Positions 11,681-20,545 of a DNA stretch of 64,000 nt are shown here, piece by piece. Under the pieces are notes generated by a model. The model did no database searches, had not been told where the DNA came from, and saw only the letters and a program-made list of their open reading frames with translations. Position 1 is the first letter of the stretch; the number at the start of each line of letters is the position of its first letter. The DNA comes from Candidatus Aalborgicola danicus (GTDB lineage Bacteria; Pseudomonadota; Gammaproteobacteria; Burkholderiales; Burkholderiaceae_C), in assembly GCA_016703945.1 (NCBI GenBank), contig JADJBC010000044.1, positions 248,001-312,000 on the forward strand, written 5' to 3'. The translations under genes and the position numbers were made by a program.

Positions 11681-13270
11681 ATGAACGCAGCAAGCACCCC
11701 CACAGTCCAGCCACCCGGTGACGTCTTCAACTTTGCCCAGCATCTGCTGGCCTGCAACACCGGGCGCGCCGCCAAGGCGGCCTTCATCGACGACGTCGGC
11801 ACGCTCACCTATGGCGGCCTCGACGAACGCGTGCGCCGCGTGGCGGCGGGTCTGCGCGCGTTGGGCATCAAGCGCGAGGAACGCGTGCTGCTGCTGATGC
11901 ACGATTGCAACGACTGGCCGGTGAGCTTTCTCGGCGCCATGTATGCGGGCATCGTGCCGGTGGCGGTCAACACGCTGCTGACGGCCGATGACTACGCCTA
12001 CATGCTGGAGCACTCCCGCGCGCAGGCGGTGCTGGTGTCGGGCGCGCTGTTGCCCGCGCTGACGGCGGCCCTGACCAAGTCGGACCACGAGGTGGGCAAG
12101 GTCATCGTCTCGCGCCCCATGGCCCCGCTGCACCCGGCCGAGGTGGAATACGAGACTTTCGTGCAGGCCCAATCGCCGCTGAACAAGCCGGCCGCCACCA
12201 GCCCTGACGATCCCGGCTTCTGGCTCTACTCGTCCGGCTCCACCGGGCGACCCAAGGGCACGGTGCATTCGCATGGCAACCCCTACTGGACGGCCGAACT
12301 GTATGGCAAGGGCGTGCTGGCCCTGACCGAGAACGACGTCTGCTTTTCGGCCGCCAAGCTGTTCTTTGCCTATGGCCTGGGCAATGCGTTGACCTTCCCG
12401 ATGAGCGTGGGTGCCACCACCCTTTTGATGGCCGAGCGCGCCACGCCCGACGCGACGTTCAAGCGCTGGCTGGGCCACATTGGCGGCCTGAAGCCGACCG
12501 TGTTCTACGGCGCCCCCACCGGCTTTGCCGGCATGCTGGCGGCTCCCAATCTGCCGGAACGCACCGATGTGGCCTTGCGCCTGGTGTCGTCGGCGGGCGA
12601 GGCCTTGCCGGCCGAGCTGGGCGAGCGCTTCAAGCGCCACTTTGGCGTGGACATCGTGGATGGCATTGGCTCTACCGAGATGCTGCACATCTTCCTGTCC
12701 AACTCTCCCGACCGGGTGCGCTATGGCACGACGGGCTGGCCGGTGCCGGGCTACGAGATCGAGCTGCGCGGTGAAGATGGCGGAGCCGTGCCCGACGGCG
12801 AGCCGGGCGACCTGTACATTCACGGCCCATCCGCGGCCATGATGTATTGGGGCAACCGCACCAAGACCCGCGAAACTTTCCATGGTGGCTGGACCAAGAG
12901 CGGCGACAAATACGTGCGCAACAGTGATGGCAGCTACACCTATGGCGGGCGCAGTGACGACATGCTCAAAGTCAGTGGCATCTATGTGTCACCGTTTGAG
13001 GTGGAGGCTACGCTGGTGCAGCATCCGTCCGTATTGGAGGCGGCGGTCATCGGCGTGCCCGATGCGCAGGGCCTGACCAAGACCAAGGCCTTTGTCGTGC
13101 TGAAGGCCGGTGCCGAGGCCACGGAAGTCGAACTGAAAAATTTCGTCAAGGACAAGCTGGCACCCTACAAATACCCGCGCCAGATCGCCTTTGTCACCGA
13201 TCTGCCCAAGACGGCCACCGGCAAGATCCAGCGCTTCAAGCTACGCGAATTGGAGTCCGCCGCCCCATGA
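11681..13270 (+). CDS. bclA: benzoate-CoA ligase
   Basis: Adenylate-forming ligase of 529 aa that activates benzoate with ATP and CoA to benzoyl-CoA, the entry step. The AMP-binding P-loop is YSSGSTGRPKGTVHSHG (about 183-199). Other motifs are YGAPTGFAGML, GIGSTEMLHIFLSN (A5), YTYGGRSDDMLKVSG (A8) and the C-terminal PKTATGKIQRFK with the catalytic Lys. The start is ATG at 11681 rather than the longer frame, which runs back into boxD; residues after it (DVFNFAQHLLACN) are the usual BclA/BadA N-terminus. Its stop overlaps the ATG of the next gene (ATGA at 13267-13270). Hydroxybenzoates are possible alternative substrates. Confidence 0.93.
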   Translation: MNAASTPTVQPPGDVFNFAQHLLACNTGRAAKAAFIDDVGTLTYGGLDERVRRVAAGLRALGIKREERVLLLMHDCNDWPVSFLGAMYAGIVPVAVNTLLTADDYAYMLEHSRAQAVLVSGALLPALTAALTKSDHEVGKVIVSRPMAPLHPAEVEYETFVQAQSPLNKPAATSPDDPGFWLYSSGSTGRPKGTVHSHGNPYWTAELYGKGVLALTENDVCFSAAKLFFAYGLGNALTFPMSVGATTLLMAERATPDATFKRWLGHIGGLKPTVFYGAPTGFAGMLAAPNLPERTDVALRLVSSAGEALPAELGERFKRHFGVDIVDGIGSTEMLHIFLSNSPDRVRYGTTGWPVPGYEIELRGEDGGAVPDGEPGDLYIHGPSAAMMYWGNRTKTRETFHGGWTKSGDKYVRNSDGSYTYGGRSDDMLKVSGIYVSPFEVEATLVQHPSVLEAAVIGVPDAQGLTKTKAFVVLKAGAEATEVELKNFVKDKLAPYKYPRQIAFVTDLPKTATGKIQRFKLRELESAAP

Positions 13271-14083
13271 GCGAGGCCGTGGCATTTGTCGACGTCGATT
13301 GGGGCGGGCGCAGCGTGCGCATCGAGCACCAGTGGATTGCGCCCGAGCGCACGGCAGGCGCCACTGATCGTGTTCCTGCACGAAGGGCTGGGCTCGCTGG
13401 CCATGTGGAAGGATTTTCCGCAACGGCTGTGCGAAGCGGCGGGGTTTCGGGGTCTGGTGTATTCGCGCCCGGGCTATGGCCGCTCCACGCCGCGCGTGGC
13501 GCAAGAAGCCTGGGGGCTGGATTTCATGCACCAGCAGGCCCACGTGGTGCTGCCGGCTTTGCTGAAGGCATTGGGGATCGACACTGCGGTTCAAAAACCC
13601 TGGCTGTTCGGCCACAGCGATGGTGCGTCAATTGCCCTGCTGTATGCGGCCCGATTCCCACAGGCCGTTGCCGGCGCGGTGGTCGTTGCGCCGCATATCC
13701 TGGTTGAAGATTTATCTGTCTCCAGCATCGCCGTGGCCCGCACGGCCTATCTGGAAACCGACCTGCGCCAGCGTCTGACCCGATACCACGACGACCCCGA
13801 TTCGGCCTTTTGGGGCTGGAACGATATCTGGCTGCACCCGTCGTTTCGGGATTGGTCCATCGCCTCCGAAATCGCCGCCATCCGTTGTCCATTACTGGCC
13901 GTGCAGGGCCTGGACGACGAATACGGTACGCTAGAGCAAATACGTGGCATCGCACGGCGCGTGCCACAGGCCCAGTTGCTCGAATTGAGCGATTGTGGCC
14001 ATTCCCCGCATCGTGACCAGGCCGACCGCCTGATCACCAGTGCCAGTGCTTTCATGAAACAACAAACCGGAGACAAACCATGA
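13267..14083 (+). pseudogene. box-cluster alpha/beta hydrolase, apparent frameshift near residue 30
   Basis: The start ATG (13267) overlaps the bclA stop and opens a convincing N-terminus (EAVAFVDVDWGGRSVRIE). The conserved body (APLIVFLHEGLGSLAMW, GHSDGASIAL nucleophile elbow, DDEYGTLEQ acid, CGHSPH histidine) is in the +1 frame, joined at about 13350-13365. Removing one base there gives a 271 aa serine hydrolase of normal length for this cluster, where it is thought to hydrolyse dead-end CoA thioesters or lactones. The stop overlaps the next ATG (ATGA). It could be a sequencing error, a recent mutation, or translation from an internal start such as the TTG at 13286. Confidence 0.75.
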
Positions 14084-15261
14084 GCCCTTCCCGCAGAACC
14101 CTGATCAGCACCGCAGTCGCAGCGCTGGCCCTGTCCACCATCGCCACCCTTCCGGCCTTGGCCCAGGGCCTGCCCAAGCTCAAGGTGGGCCTGATGCTGC
14201 CCTACACCGGAACCTACGCCGCTTTAGGCAACGCCATCGAAAACGGCTTTCGCCTGCATGTGGCGGAGCAGGGCGGCAAGCTCGGCGGGCGCGAGGTCGA
14301 ATACGTCAAGGTCGACGACGAGTCCGACCCCTCCAAGGCCACTGACAACGTCAACAAGCTGGTCAAGCGCGACAACGTGGACGTGCTGATCGGCTCCGTG
14401 CACTCCGGCGTGGCCATGGCCATGGCCAAGGTGGCCAAGGACACCGGCACGGTGTTGATCGTGCCCAATGCCGGTGCCGATGCAGTGACCGGCGCCATGT
14501 GCGCGCCCAACATCTTCCGCAGCTCCTTCTCCAATTGGCAACCCGGCTATGCCATGGGCGAAGTCGTGGCCAAGAAGGGCCACAAGAAGGTCGTGACCAT
14601 TACCTGGAAATACGCAGCGGGCGACGAGTCGGTCAAGGGCTTCAAGGAGTCGTTTGAAAAAGGTGGAGGCACTGTCGTCAAGGAACTGAACCTGCCTTTC
14701 CCCAACGTCGAGTTCCAGGCCCTGCTGACCGAAATTGCAGCGGCCAAGCCGGATGCGGTGTTCACCTTCTTTGCCGGTGGCGGCGCCGTCAAGTTCGTCA
14801 AGGACTATGCGGCGGCCGGATTGAAGAAGACCATTCCGCTGTACGGCTCGGGCTTTCTCACCGATGGCACGCTGGAAGCGCAAGGCGCCGATGCCAATGG
14901 TCTGTTCACGGCGCTGCACTATGCCGACAGCCTGAACACCCCACGCGACAACGCCTTCCGCCTGGCCTACGCCAAGACCTACAAGCTGCAGCCCGACGTC
15001 TATGCCGTGCAAGGTTATGACGCCGCGCAAATGCTGGGCATTGGCATGGCGGCGGTGAAGGGCGACATCAGCAAGAAGGCCGAGTTCAGCGCCGCCGTCG
15101 AGAAAGCCAAGATCGACAGCCCGCGCGGTGCCTTCACGCTGTCCAAGGCCCACAACCCGGTGCAGGACTTCTACCTGCGCCAGGTCGGCGACAAGGAAAA
15201 CAAGCTGGTCAGCATCGCCAGCAAGGCGCTGGCCGACCCGGCGCGCGGCTGCAAGATGTAG
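14080..15261 (+). CDS. ABC transporter substrate-binding protein (LivK type), benzoate uptake
   Basis: Periplasmic type I binding protein of 393 aa. The N-terminus is a signal peptide (RRTLI, hydrophobic core, cleavage after ALA near residue 28). The mature part begins LPKLKVGLMLPYTGTYAALG, the typical Peripla_BP_6 opening. Motifs such as PNAGADAVTGAMCAPNIFRSSFSNWQ fit the subgroup encoded in box clusters. Its neighbours encode two permeases and two ATPases, so the set is a HAAT-family importer that probably carries benzoate. The ligand is inferred from context only. Confidence 0.87.
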   Translation: MSPSRRTLISTAVAALALSTIATLPALAQGLPKLKVGLMLPYTGTYAALGNAIENGFRLHVAEQGGKLGGREVEYVKVDDESDPSKATDNVNKLVKRDNVDVLIGSVHSGVAMAMAKVAKDTGTVLIVPNAGADAVTGAMCAPNIFRSSFSNWQPGYAMGEVVAKKGHKKVVTITWKYAAGDESVKGFKESFEKGGGTVVKELNLPFPNVEFQALLTEIAAAKPDAVFTFFAGGGAVKFVKDYAAAGLKKTIPLYGSGFLTDGTLEAQGADANGLFTALHYADSLNTPRDNAFRLAYAKTYKLQPDVYAVQGYDAAQMLGIGMAAVKGDISKKAEFSAAVEKAKIDSPRGAFTLSKAHNPVQDFYLRQVGDKENKLVSIASKALADPARGCKM

Positions 15262-15384
15262 TGGCACACCCCCCGGCTTACCCACTGCGTGTGGCCGCTT
15301 TCCCCCTTGCAGGGGGCAACGCCAGCGGCCCGGCAAAGCCGGTTCCGCGGCATTCTTGGTAAAGACACAGGCTCTCCTACGCAC
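15262..15384. repeat. GC-rich intergenic hairpin element between livK- and livH-like genes
   Basis: This 123 bp gap interrupts an otherwise tight transporter operon. It contains two adjacent stem-loops: CCCCCT-TGC-AGGGGG (15302-15316) and CCGGC-AAA-GCCGG (15330-15342). The GGCAACGCCAGCGGCCCGGC context is repeat-like. It is not an intrinsic terminator because no T-run follows. Such hairpins could stabilise the upstream binding-protein mRNA, which is usually needed in excess. Confidence 0.5.
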
Positions 15385-16266
15385 ATGGATCTATCCACTT
15401 TTCTTATTCAGTGCCTGAACGCGCTGCAGTACGGGCTGCTGCTGTTTCTGGTGGCGTCCGGCCTGACGCTGATCTTCGGCATCATGGGCGTCATCAACCT
15501 GGCGCACGGCAGCTTCTACATGATCGGCGCCTACATGGCCTATGCGTTGGCGCCCATCGTCGGCAGCACCTTTGGCGGCGGTTTCTTCGCCACGCTGGCC
15601 GTGGGCCTGGTGCTGGCCGTGCTGCTGGGCTACGTGCTGGAGTGGGCGTTCTTCAGCTTTCTGTATGAGCGCGACCACCTGCAACAGGTGCTGATGACCT
15701 ATGGCCTGATCCTGGTGTTTGAGGAACTGCGCAGCCTGCTCGTCGGCGACGACGTGCACGGCGTGCAGGCGCCCGATTTTCTGGCCGGCACACTCCCTTT
15801 GGGCGAGCTGATGACCTACCCGGTCTACCGGCTCTTCATTTCCGGCGTGTGCCTGGTGCTGGCGCTGGCCATGTACTTTGTGTTCACCCGCACGCGGTTG
15901 GGCATGATGATCCGCGCCGGCAGCACCAACCGCGAGATGGTGCAGTCGCTGGGCATTGACATCAAGTTCCTCTACCGCGTGGTGTTTGCCGCCGGTGTGG
16001 CCATTGCCGTGTTTGCCGGCATGATCGCCGCGCCGGTGTCGTCGGTATACCCGGGCATGGGCAACACGGTGCTGATCATCTGCTTTGTGGTGGTGGTGAT
16101 TGGCGGCATTGGCTCCATCCGTGGCGCGCTGTTGGCAGCCTTGCTGATCGGTGTGGTCGACACCTTCGGCAAGGTGCTGTTGCCACAGGCGTCCGGCGTG
16201 CTGGTTTATGTGTTGATGGCCTTGATTCTTTTGTGGAAGCCCGACGGTCTGTTTAAAGCAGGCTAA
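15385..16266 (+). CDS. livH: branched-chain-type ABC transporter permease (LivH)
   Basis: Inner-membrane permease of 293 aa with about eight hydrophobic segments. It opens with LNALQYGLLLFLVASGLTLIFGIMGVINLAHG, the LivH signature, and contains the EAA-like loop (RAGSTNREMVQSLGID) and a C-terminal helix ending LLWKPDGLFKAG. ATG 15385 is chosen over the longer frame because that frame would translate the hairpin repeat. The partner permease starts 5 bp downstream. The substrate is presumed to be benzoate, as for the binding protein. Confidence 0.9.
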   Translation: MDLSTFLIQCLNALQYGLLLFLVASGLTLIFGIMGVINLAHGSFYMIGAYMAYALAPIVGSTFGGGFFATLAVGLVLAVLLGYVLEWAFFSFLYERDHLQQVLMTYGLILVFEELRSLLVGDDVHGVQAPDFLAGTLPLGELMTYPVYRLFISGVCLVLALAMYFVFTRTRLGMMIRAGSTNREMVQSLGIDIKFLYRVVFAAGVAIAVFAGMIAAPVSSVYPGMGNTVLIICFVVVVIGGIGSIRGALLAALLIGVVDTFGKVLLPQASGVLVYVLMALILLWKPDGLFKAG

Positions 16267-16271
16267 TAGCT

Positions 16272-17276
16272 ATGAAGACTTCCAAATCTCTATTCGTCGT
16301 CGCCACTTTTGTGCTGCTCGCGCTTCTACCGTTGATGGCGGGCCAGTATGGTGTGGACCTGGTCACCAAGATCATGGTCTTTGCCATCTTTGCGCTGAGC
16401 CTTGAGCTGCTGGTGGGCAGCACCGGCCTGGTGTGTTTTGGCCAGGCGGCTTTTTTTGGCATCGGGGCCTATGCCACGGTGCTGCTGACCCCACAGGACG
16501 GTTCGCCGTCACTGTTGTGGCTGTTGCCCGCCTGCGTGCTGCTGGCGGCGCTGTATGCGCTGTTGGTGGGTGCGCTGTCGCTGCGCACCAAGGGCGTGTA
16601 CTTCATCATGGTGACGCTGGCCTTTGCGCAGATGGCCTATTACGTGGTGCACGACACACCCCTGGGCGGTGGCACCGACGGCATCTATTTGATGAGCAAG
16701 CCGGTGCTGGGCACGCTGCTGGACCTGGACAAACCTCAGGCGTTCTACGGCTTCACGCTGGCCTGTCTGGTGGGCGTGTTCGGCTTCTTGACCCTGTTGC
16801 TGCGCTCGCGCTTTGGCCGTGCGCTGGCCGGCATTCGCGTCAACGAGCAGCGCATGCGGGCCACGGGTTTTTCCACCTACCCCTACAAGCTGGCCGCCTT
16901 TGTGATCTCTGGCGGCATCGCCGGGCTGGCGGGCTTTTTGTTTGCGGTGAAGGATGGTTATGTCAACCCCGAGCTGATCAGCTGGCACCTGTCGGGCGAG
17001 GTGCTGATCATGATCATCCTGGGCGGCCTGGGGCATTTGCGCGGGGCGCTGATTGGTGCCTTTGCCTTCGCGCTGCTGCAGGAGTTTTTCAAATCGGAGG
17101 CGATTTTTGGTGAGTTTGCCAAGCACTGGCATCTGGGCCTGGGCCTCAGCATCATCGCCTGCGTGGCGCTGCTGCCGCGCGGGCTGGTGGGCGTGCCCGG
17201 GCAAGTGGTGGCGCGCTTGAGTGGACGCCCGACCGGCGCGCGCGGCGCAGCAACGCAGGAGGTGCCCCATGACTAA
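16272..17276 (+). CDS. livM: branched-chain-type ABC transporter permease (LivM)
   Basis: Second permease, 334 aa. LELLVGSTGLVCFGQAAFFGIGAYATVLL is the LivM signature, VNEQRMRATGFSTYPYKLAAFVISG is the cytoplasmic coupling loop, and ILGGLGHLRGALIGAF ends the core. About ten hydrophobic stretches are visible. The C-terminus is a basic tail (RLSGRPTGARGAA). Its last 8 bp overlap the start of the livG-like ATPase gene, indicating coupled translation. Confidence 0.9.
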   Translation: MKTSKSLFVVATFVLLALLPLMAGQYGVDLVTKIMVFAIFALSLELLVGSTGLVCFGQAAFFGIGAYATVLLTPQDGSPSLLWLLPACVLLAALYALLVGALSLRTKGVYFIMVTLAFAQMAYYVVHDTPLGGGTDGIYLMSKPVLGTLLDLDKPQAFYGFTLACLVGVFGFLTLLLRSRFGRALAGIRVNEQRMRATGFSTYPYKLAAFVISGGIAGLAGFLFAVKDGYVNPELISWHLSGEVLIMIILGGLGHLRGALIGAFAFALLQEFFKSEAIFGEFAKHWHLGLGLSIIACVALLPRGLVGVPGQVVARLSGRPTGARGAATQEVPHD

Positions 17277-18024
17277 TCCGTCCAACGTGCTACTGCATGG
17301 CTCCGAGATCACCCGCCGCTGGGGCGGCTTGGTGGCATTGAACAAGGTGTCACTCGACTTGCAACGCGGCACCGTGCATGCCGTAATCGGCACCAACGGC
17401 GCGGGCAAATCCACGCTGATCAATATCCTGTCGGGCGAGATATCGCCTTCCAGCGGATCGGTGGAGCTGCTCGGCCAGGACGTAACCAGCTGGTCACAGC
17501 CCCGGCGCGCCCGCGCGGGCCTGGGGCGCAGCTACCAGCGCAACACCATCTACCCCAGCTTTACGGTGCTGGAGAACTGCCGCCTGGCCGCGCAGGCCAC
17601 GGTGCAAAAGCCCTGGCTCTGGTGGAGCGATGCGCAGCAATGCACGGCCAGCATGGCTGCAGCGCGCGCATCGGCCACGCGCGCCGGCCTGGATGATTTG
17701 CTGGACCGGGAGGCCGGGCTGCTATCGCATGGCCAGAAGCGCCAACTGGAAATCGCGATGTGCCTGGCCACCAAGCCCCAGGTGCTGCTGTTGGACGAGC
17801 CGCTGGCTGGCATGGGTGCCGAGGAAACCGAGCGCATGCTCGCCCTGCTGGCCGAGCTGAAATCCAGCCACGCCATCCTCCTGGTGGAGCACGACATGGA
17901 CGCCGTGTTCCGCGTTGCCGACTGCATCACGGTGATGGTCAACGGCACCGTCATCGCCTGTGGCACGCCGGACTATGTGCGCAACAGCCCCGAAGTGCGC
18001 ATCGCCTACCTGGGGGATCACTGA
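17269..18024 (+). CDS. livG: ABC transporter ATP-binding protein (LivG)
   Basis: ATPase of 251 aa on the cytosolic face of the importer. Walker A is GTNGAGKST (41-49); the signature is LLSHGQKRQLEIA, a degenerate LSGGQ; Walker B is VLLLDEPLAGM; and the switch histidine is in LVEHDMDAVF. ATG 17269 follows a GGAGGTG ribosome-binding site inside the livM end. The D-loop and LivG-specific LGRSYQRNTIYPSFTVLENC are present. Its partner is LivF, 1 bp downstream. Confidence 0.92.
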   Translation: MTNPSNVLLHGSEITRRWGGLVALNKVSLDLQRGTVHAVIGTNGAGKSTLINILSGEISPSSGSVELLGQDVTSWSQPRRARAGLGRSYQRNTIYPSFTVLENCRLAAQATVQKPWLWWSDAQQCTASMAAARASATRAGLDDLLDREAGLLSHGQKRQLEIAMCLATKPQVLLLDEPLAGMGAEETERMLALLAELKSSHAILLVEHDMDAVFRVADCITVMVNGTVIACGTPDYVRNSPEVRIAYLGDH

Positions 18025-18025
18025 C

Positions 18026-18745
18026 ATGACGACCAACCGCCCCCTGATCGTCGATGCCCGTGGCATCCACGCCTGGTATGGCTCCAGCCACGTGCTGCAC
18101 GGCGCCCAGCTGCAGATTGCCCGTGGCCAGACCGTGGGCCTGCTCGGGCGCAACGGCATGGGCAAGAGCACGCTGATCCGCACGCTGCTGGGCCATGTGG
18201 CGCAGCGCGACGGCCACATCACGCTGTTTGGCAAGGACGCCTCGCGCTTCAAGCCGCACGAGGTTGCCCGCCTGGGCGTGGCCTATGTGCCCGAGGGGCG
18301 CGGCGTGTTCCCCAACCTGTCGGTACGCGAGAACCTGGTCATGGCCGCGCGCCGTGGCGTCGATGGCCGCAACGACTGGTCGTTCGAGCGCGTCATGGAA
18401 ACCTTTCCGCGCCTGAAGGAACGCCTGACGAATCTGGGCGCGCAACTGTCTGGTGGCGAACAGCAGATGCTGTCCATCGGCCGCGCGCTGATGACCCACC
18501 CCGAGCTGATCGTGCTGGACGAGGCCACCGAAGGCCTGGCGCCGCTGATCGTGGCCGACATCTGGCGCGTGATTGGCGAGATCCGCAAGAGCGGCATCGC
18601 CACCCTGATCGTGGACCGTGACTACCGCCGCGTGCTGGCCCATGCCGACCAGGCCCTGGTGCTCCAAAAAGGGCAGGTGGTGTTGCAGGGTGCTGCGGAT
18701 GAAGTGGCGGGCAGTGCGGCGTTGTCGAACTACTTGGGGGTGTGA
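18026..18745 (+). CDS. livF: ABC transporter ATP-binding protein (LivF)
   Basis: Second ATPase of the importer, 239 aa. Walker A is GRNGMGKST (41-49), the signature is QLSGGEQQMLSIGRAL, and Walker B is LIVLDEATEGLAP. The H-loop region reads LIVDRDYRRVLAHAD, where most LivF proteins have LLVEQN, so the switch residue is unusual; this variant is also met in aromatic-acid HAAT transporters (recollection, not searched). Parts of its 3' half and about 50 bp of downstream sequence recur as a decayed copy at 20303-20512, beyond the next gene. Confidence 0.9.
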   Translation: MTTNRPLIVDARGIHAWYGSSHVLHGAQLQIARGQTVGLLGRNGMGKSTLIRTLLGHVAQRDGHITLFGKDASRFKPHEVARLGVAYVPEGRGVFPNLSVRENLVMAARRGVDGRNDWSFERVMETFPRLKERLTNLGAQLSGGEQQMLSIGRALMTHPELIVLDEATEGLAPLIVADIWRVIGEIRKSGIATLIVDRDYRRVLAHADQALVLQKGQVVLQGAADEVAGSAALSNYLGV

Positions 18746-18825
18746 GGGGTTTGGCGGAATTCTTAACAGAGAAATGTGGCTTTAGCCCTCGTGGAATATG
18801 AGAAGATAGCTATCAATTCAGGAGT
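18743..18825. repeat. left copy of a direct repeat flanking the ATPase gene, with an intergenic repeat core
   Basis: From the livF stop onward, TGAGGGGTTTGGCGGAATT and the following GAAATGTGGC..TAGCCCTCGT are repeated at 20459-20512. The end (GATAGCTATCAATTC) belongs to the repeat family with an ATTGATAGC core, also seen at 20498-20545, 29955-30032, 50795-50855 and, more weakly, near 58620. Confidence 0.6.
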
Positions 18826-18841
18826 GATAGACTTTCCCCTG

Positions 18842-18870
18842 GTAGAGGCTACTTTAAAAAAAGTCTCTAC
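18842..18870. terminator. possible hairpin terminator at the livF-ATPase convergence
   Basis: GTAGAG..ACTTT-AAAA-AAAGT-CTCTAC forms an imperfect stem with an A/T-rich loop between the convergent livF-like and ATPase genes. Its right arm overlaps the ATPase stop codon. It lacks a long T-tract, so it is a weak candidate. Confidence 0.3.
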
Positions 18871-20105
18871 AAACGAGCCAGTGGCACCGCCCACAGACCC
18901 TCGCCAAAGGGCAGCGCATGCGTGCCGTCATAAAGCACGATGCCAGTTACAAATTGGGCGCCGACGATTTCGCGTAGTCGGCGCAAGCCTTTGAAGTCGA
19001 TGGACTGCACACTGGCGGCGGCCTTGACTTTGATGCCAATGATTTCGCGCAACGGTGACTCCAGCACAAAGTCAACTTCGACCTGGTCTTTGTCCCGGTA
19101 GTGCGAGAGAAACCAGCTCTCAGGCGTGATGCTCAGCAGCTTGAGCAGCTCGGAGTAAACCCAGGTCTCCAAGGACGCACCAAAGCGTGTGCGCTGCGTC
19201 AGCACCAGCTCAGATGTCAGGCGCGTGAGCGTGGATTGCAGACCGGCGTCAAGGAAGTGGATTTTCGGCGCTTTGATCAGGCGACTGAGCTCATTGCGGC
19301 TCCAGGCGGGCAGGCGGCGCACCAGAAAAAGCTTTTCCAGGATGCCCAAGTATTTGTCCACCGTTTTCCCGTTCATGCCGATCTGCCCGCCAATCTGGCT
19401 CAGATTCACCAGTTGTCCACTGAGCTCGGCCGCGATGTTCAGCAGTTGGGGCACCTGGCTGGTCTGGTCGATTTGCGCGATGTCCTGAATGTCGCGCTCA
19501 ATCAGGGTGCTCATGTAGGCGCGCGCCCACGCCTGGCGTCGGGCCGGGGTGGCGCGCTGCTGCATCTCGGGATAGCCTCCCGCGAGCACCTGCTGGGTCA
19601 TATCGGTCTGCTGATCGAATGACAGGGAGGTCAAGGGCCAGCTTTGCGCCCGGGCCTGGCTCAAAAAGTCATTCGGGCGTCGGGCCAACTCAGAATGAGA
19701 CAAGGGGAACAGGGTGAGAATTTCCACACGGCCAGCCAGACTGTCGGCGATCTGGGGCAGCGCCATCAAGTTGGCCGAACCCGTGAGCAGAAAGCGCCCG
19801 GGCCGCCGGTCCTGATCAATCACCAGCTTGAGGGTCAGCAGCAAGTCCGGCGCGCGCTGCACCTCGTCGATGATGGCGCGGTCCAAGCGCTTGATGAAGC
19901 CCAAAGGATCGGCCCGCACGGCCGCAAGCAGCGCCGGATCGTCCAGCGAAAAGTAAGCCATCTCGTCTTCGTACTGTCGCACCAGAGTGGTTTTGCCACA
20001 CTGGCGCGGGCCGTTGACAAGTACGGCGGGCGTGTCTTGCAGTGATTGGCGCAATAGTGAATCAAGGTGGCGCGGATACAGCGTGGGGGCAAGGTCAAGG
20101 CTCAT
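18867..20105 (-). CDS. AAA_14 / DUF4143 ATPase
   Basis: 412 aa. The N-terminal AAA domain has Walker A GPRQCGKTT (32-40), Walker B RAIIDEVQRAP and sensor FLLTGSANL. The C-terminal half is DUF4143, with a nuclease-like segment (SHYRDKDQVEVDFVLE...IGIKVKAAASVQSIDFKGL) that resembles a PD-(D/E)XK core with K in place of the usual E/Q-x-K. These orphan ATPases are widespread, move horizontally and have no settled role; defence or toxin-like functions have been proposed. The ATG at 20105 is preferred to a TTG 6 bp upstream. The gene is a single-gene insert between livF and a livF remnant. Confidence 0.85.
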   Translation of the reverse strand: MSLDLAPTLYPRHLDSLLRQSLQDTPAVLVNGPRQCGKTTLVRQYEDEMAYFSLDDPALLAAVRADPLGFIKRLDRAIIDEVQRAPDLLLTLKLVIDQDRRPGRFLLTGSANLMALPQIADSLAGRVEILTLFPLSHSELARRPNDFLSQARAQSWPLTSLSFDQQTDMTQQVLAGGYPEMQQRATPARRQAWARAYMSTLIERDIQDIAQIDQTSQVPQLLNIAAELSGQLVNLSQIGGQIGMNGKTVDKYLGILEKLFLVRRLPAWSRNELSRLIKAPKIHFLDAGLQSTLTRLTSELVLTQRTRFGASLETWVYSELLKLLSITPESWFLSHYRDKDQVEVDFVLESPLREIIGIKVKAAASVQSIDFKGLRRLREIVGAQFVTGIVLYDGTHALPFGEGLWAVPLARL

Positions 20106-20302
20106 CGTCAAGGCTCAATTTTGGTTTCGTCCATTTGGAAGCAAAGTAGCGTCCAATTGGGATTTTGAAGTCGTCTATTATGGATTGCCTCAACCAATTC
20201 TTGTTGACTGCCACCATGAGTCATAGGAGATTTCAGTGGGGCCCTGTTGCGCTGCCTGTGCCGCTTCACTGGCCTCATAGCTGCGCAACAAGCCTGTAAC
20301 CC

Positions 20303-20461
20303 GCTGATCCGCACGTTGCTGGGCCATGTGGCGTAGCGCGACGCCCACACCACGCTCTTTGGTAAGGACGCCCGCGCTTCAAGCCGCACGAGGTCGCCCG
20401 CCTGGGCGCGGCGGATGAGGTGGCGGGCAGTGCGGCGCTGGCGAACGATCTGGGTGTTTGA
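20303..20461 (+). pseudogene. livF remnant with a large internal deletion
   Basis: Positions 20303-20410 match livF 18172-18279 closely (about 90 percent by eye), but with an in-frame-type stop (GCGTAGCGCG for GCGCAGCGCG) and small indels. Positions 20411-20461 match the last 50 bp of livF including its stop. About 415 bp of the gene between them is missing. The copy is non-functional. Its position just beyond the ATPase gene implies duplication or recombination at livF during arrival of the ATPase. The sequence between the ATPase start and this remnant (20106-20302) holds nothing I recognise. Confidence 0.8.
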
Positions 20462-20545
20462 GGGGTTTGGCGGAATTTTTCAGCGGGAAATGTGGCAGTA
20501 GCCCTCGTAGCTATTGCGTAGACAGCTACTGTATTGATAGCATTT
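20462..20545. repeat. right copy of the livF-downstream repeat plus intergenic repeat core
   Basis: This continues the duplication beyond the livF stop (GGGGTTTGGCGGAATT.., GAAATGTGGCAGTAGCCCTCGTAG) and then carries CAGCTACTGTATTGATAGCA, the core of the repeat family found at several sites in this window. Comparing the two flanks shows they were once the same locus. Confidence 0.6.

Noticed and set aside
14224..15384. 386-codon minus-strand frame opposite the binding-protein gene
   Set aside because: No domain or start signal; a shadow of the periplasmic binding protein gene.
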